From: JBCDBY01 sp039182715
Lineage (GTDB): Bacteria > Planctomycetota > PLA2
Length of the DNA stretch: 15,682 nucleotides
Reading direction: 5' to 3'
Assembly (NCBI GenBank): GCA_039182715.1
Contig: JBCDBY010000084.1
Coordinates: 1-15,682, forward strand
Shown here: in pieces, positions 14,090 through 15,682 of the stretch
Layout of the letters: every line of letters begins with the position of its first letter
How positions within the stretch are numbered: position 1 is the first letter of the stretch
Notes under the pieces: generated by a model
The model's input: only the letters and a program-made list of their open reading frames with translations
Database searches by the model: none
Told to the model about the DNA's origin: nothing
Program-made: the position numbers and the translations under genes

Positions 14090-15544
14090 ATGAACATCCT
14101 CAAGAACAAGACCTTCCAGGTCGCCGCGGTGGTCCTCGTCGGCGTCATCGTCTTCTTCGTCTTCGCGGACTCCCTCCAGCTGGGCGACCGCTGGACCGTC
14201 CACGCCGCCGTGGGCGACCTTTCGAAGGGCCGCAACATCGAGAAATCGATGATCGCGCTCGCCGAGACGCCGCGCGGCATGACGATCGAAGCGCTCCTGA
14301 ACGCGCTCGAGGACGACGACGGCACGCCCTGGGGCAAGCTCCAGATCATCGGCATGCTGGAGCGGTTCAAGGAGCAGCGCGCCGTGCGCCGCGCGCTCGA
14401 GAGCAGCTCGAAGACGACCCAGCGCGCCGCCGCCTACCGCAAGCAGGGCGACGCGGCGCGCCGTGACGAAATCGCGAAGATCGCCATGGACTGGCTGGCC
14501 GAGGAAGACGCGGCCGACCGCTATCTCGCCGTGCTGCTGCTGCGCACGCTCAAGTGGGAAGCGGCGGTGCCGGACTTCGTGCGCATCGTGCAGCAGGATG
14601 CGAAGGATCCGAAAGCGGCGCGCACCGTCATCCACGCGCTGGGCGGCATCGCACAGTTCAAGCCGGACGGCGCGATCGAGACCGTGATGGCGCTGGCGCG
14701 CGACCGCGCGATCGACGACCGCATTCGCAGCGAGGCATTCAAGGCGATCACGCTGCTGGACGGAGCGCCGCGCGACGAGCTCCGGGAGCTGCTTGTGGAG
14801 GCGGTCCAGGACGAAAGCGCCCCGACGAGCGTCCGCCACACGTCCGTGCAGCTGCTGGGCGCCAAGGAGAACGGCAGCGAGGAATCGTGGGCGATCCTCA
14901 AGAAGCTGCTTTTCGACCCGAAGGAAGATGACGCGGTCCTGCAGCGCACCGCCCTGCGCGCGCTCTCCAACTCCTATCCGCTGGATCGGCTGGGCGAGCT
15001 GCTGCTCGACCGCCGTCTGGTCACCCACTCCTACTTCGGGATCCGCAGCGACGTGGCGGCCGGTCTCGGCCACCTGCGCGTGCGCAACCGGCTCTCGCTC
15101 GAGACGCTGGCCCAGCTGGTCGGCGACCGCGACGACGACGATTCCCAGGACATGGTCGTCCGCAACGCCTACCTCGCCTACTGGATGCTGACCGGCTACG
15201 CGCCGGGCCTTTCCACCGCCGCCCAGCAGCAGTTCCCCCGCAATCCGCCGCCGCGCGTCAAGGACGAGGACTTCCTGCGCCGCAACGTGTTCGGCTTCGG
15301 GCCGCGGGCGCCGTCGGTGACGGAGGCGCGCTTCGAGGCGACGGGGCCCTTCACCGTCATGCGCGAGGACCTCATGGATCGGGCCGAAAACCCGGGCCAG
15401 TTCGACAGCAAGAAGCAGGCGAAGGAAATCGAGGCGCAGAAGGTGCAGCAGCTGCTGCAGCGGCACGTGGACGAGGCCGTGGCGCAGTGGGGCCTTCAGA
15501 AGAATCCCGAGAAGAAGCCCCCTCCCAAGGACGACGACGGTTAG
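14090..15544 (+). CDS. Membrane-anchored HEAT-repeat protein
   Basis: This is a 484-residue protein with no assigned role. An N-terminal membrane helix (about 9-26, FQVAAVVLVGVIVFFVFA) is followed by an alpha-helical solenoid of HEAT type. Paired helices with the usual A-x-x-x-L-G/L pattern can be seen near 82-108, 127-165, 172-204, 209-240, 246-270, 284-305 and 315-345 (for example AARTVIHALGGIAQF, IRSEAFKAITLLDGA, VRHTSVQLLGAKENG, QRTALRALSNSYPL and IRSDVAAGLGHLRV). HEAT solenoids usually act as protein-binding scaffolds. The C-terminus has a Pro-rich spacer, a charged helix (440-467) and a Lys/Pro/Asp tail. The ATG at 14090 lacks a clear Shine-Dalgarno but starts exactly at the anchor. It is divergent from rluD and has no obvious partner on its own strand in the window. 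Confidence 0.8.
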   Translation: MNILKNKTFQVAAVVLVGVIVFFVFADSLQLGDRWTVHAAVGDLSKGRNIEKSMIALAETPRGMTIEALLNALEDDDGTPWGKLQIIGMLERFKEQRAVRRALESSSKTTQRAAAYRKQGDAARRDEIAKIAMDWLAEEDAADRYLAVLLLRTLKWEAAVPDFVRIVQQDAKDPKAARTVIHALGGIAQFKPDGAIETVMALARDRAIDDRIRSEAFKAITLLDGAPRDELRELLVEAVQDESAPTSVRHTSVQLLGAKENGSEESWAILKKLLFDPKEDDAVLQRTALRALSNSYPLDRLGELLLDRRLVTHSYFGIRSDVAAGLGHLRVRNRLSLETLAQLVGDRDDDDSQDMVVRNAYLAYWMLTGYAPGLSTAAQQQFPRNPPPRVKDEDFLRRNVFGFGPRAPSVTEARFEATGPFTVMREDLMDRAENPGQFDSKKQAKEIEAQKVQQLLQRHVDEAVAQWGLQKNPEKKPPPKDDDG

Positions 15545-15554
15545 CCTGCATCAT

Positions 15555-15682
15555 TCATGACCCCGCGGGTTCTGGCCGGTCCGGATCGCCGAGTTCCGCG
15601 TCATCCCTCGTCGCCGTGACTCCTGCCACGGCTTCCTCGGGATTCCTCGATCTCGACGATCCGTCCTCGCCCAGAAGAGCGC
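15555..15682 (-). CDS. Possible 3' end of a minus-strand gene (partial)
   Basis: After the HEAT gene, one minus-strand frame is open from the window edge to a TGA at 15557-15555, giving 41 residues rich in Asp, Glu, Pro and Arg (ending DPDRPEPAGS). It would converge on the HEAT gene, 10 bases away. Its third codon positions are less GC-biased than those of the surrounding genes, and another minus frame is open almost as far, so this may be non-coding. No known domain is visible. Confidence 0.22.
   Translation of the reverse strand, partial: ALLGEDGSSRSRNPEEAVAGVTATRDDAELGDPDRPEPAGS

Noticed and set aside
12119..15466. A 1115-residue open frame on the minus strand crossing rluD and antisense to the HEAT gene and the second coiled-coil gene
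   Set aside because: It runs antiparallel to well-supported genes, is dominated by Arg/Ala/Leu repeats typical of GC-rich antisense frames, and has no recognisable domain.
1..15682. CRISPR array, tRNA, rRNA, insertion sequence or phage genes
   Set aside because: No regularly spaced 25-40 base repeats, no tRNA-like T-loop with matching arms, no transposase or integrase motifs were found. The heptad elements are too short-period for CRISPR.

Overview
This is a GC-rich window (roughly two thirds G+C by eye) with tightly packed genes, several GTG or TTG starts and short or overlapping gene junctions. No ribosomal or taxonomic marker is present. The best clue to the organism is an extracytoplasmic-function (ECF) sigma factor with a long C-terminal extension, which runs through hydrophobic segments into carboxypeptidase-regulatory-like beta-sandwich domains. 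Together with membrane-anchored HEAT-repeat proteins and a propionyl/methylmalonyl-CoA module, this fits Planctomycetota best, with Myxococcota-like lineages as an alternative. That placement is inference.

Layout, left to right. Positions 1-168 hold a GC-rich element with heptanucleotide repeats in inverted arms. On the + strand follow pdxH (pyridoxamine phosphate oxidase, 169-804) and an overlapping lipoprotein gene that begins at a TTG (777-1805). A run of seven co-directional minus-strand genes follows. Read in transcription order from 11351 down to 1789 they are: mce (methylmalonyl-CoA epimerase), pccB (acyl-CoA carboxylase carboxyltransferase), a membrane-anchored CRD-like protein, an unrelated exported protein, two more membrane-anchored CRD-like proteins, and the 882-residue sigma factor/CRD fusion. 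The right part holds two tandem, duplicated, exported coiled-coil proteins on the + strand (11414-12118 and 12206-12916), an RluD-type pseudouridine synthase on the minus strand (12931-13890), a second heptad-repeat inverted element (13902-13989), and a membrane-anchored HEAT-repeat protein on the + strand (14090-15544). The last 138 bases hold at most a weak partial minus-strand reading frame.

How the genes fit together: mce and pccB overlap by four bases (GTGA) and supply two successive steps of the propionyl-CoA to methylmalonyl-CoA route. The most unusual part is 1789-9417. Three single-pass proteins (9417-8230, 7193-5958, 5885-4503) share a co-linear set of motifs, and a sigma factor carries the same class of beta-sandwich repeats on its own polypeptide. 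No separate anti-sigma gene is seen. I read this as a candidate one-polypeptide membrane-tethered sigma factor with paralogous envelope partners; the domains are seen in the sequence, but the system-level role is inferred.
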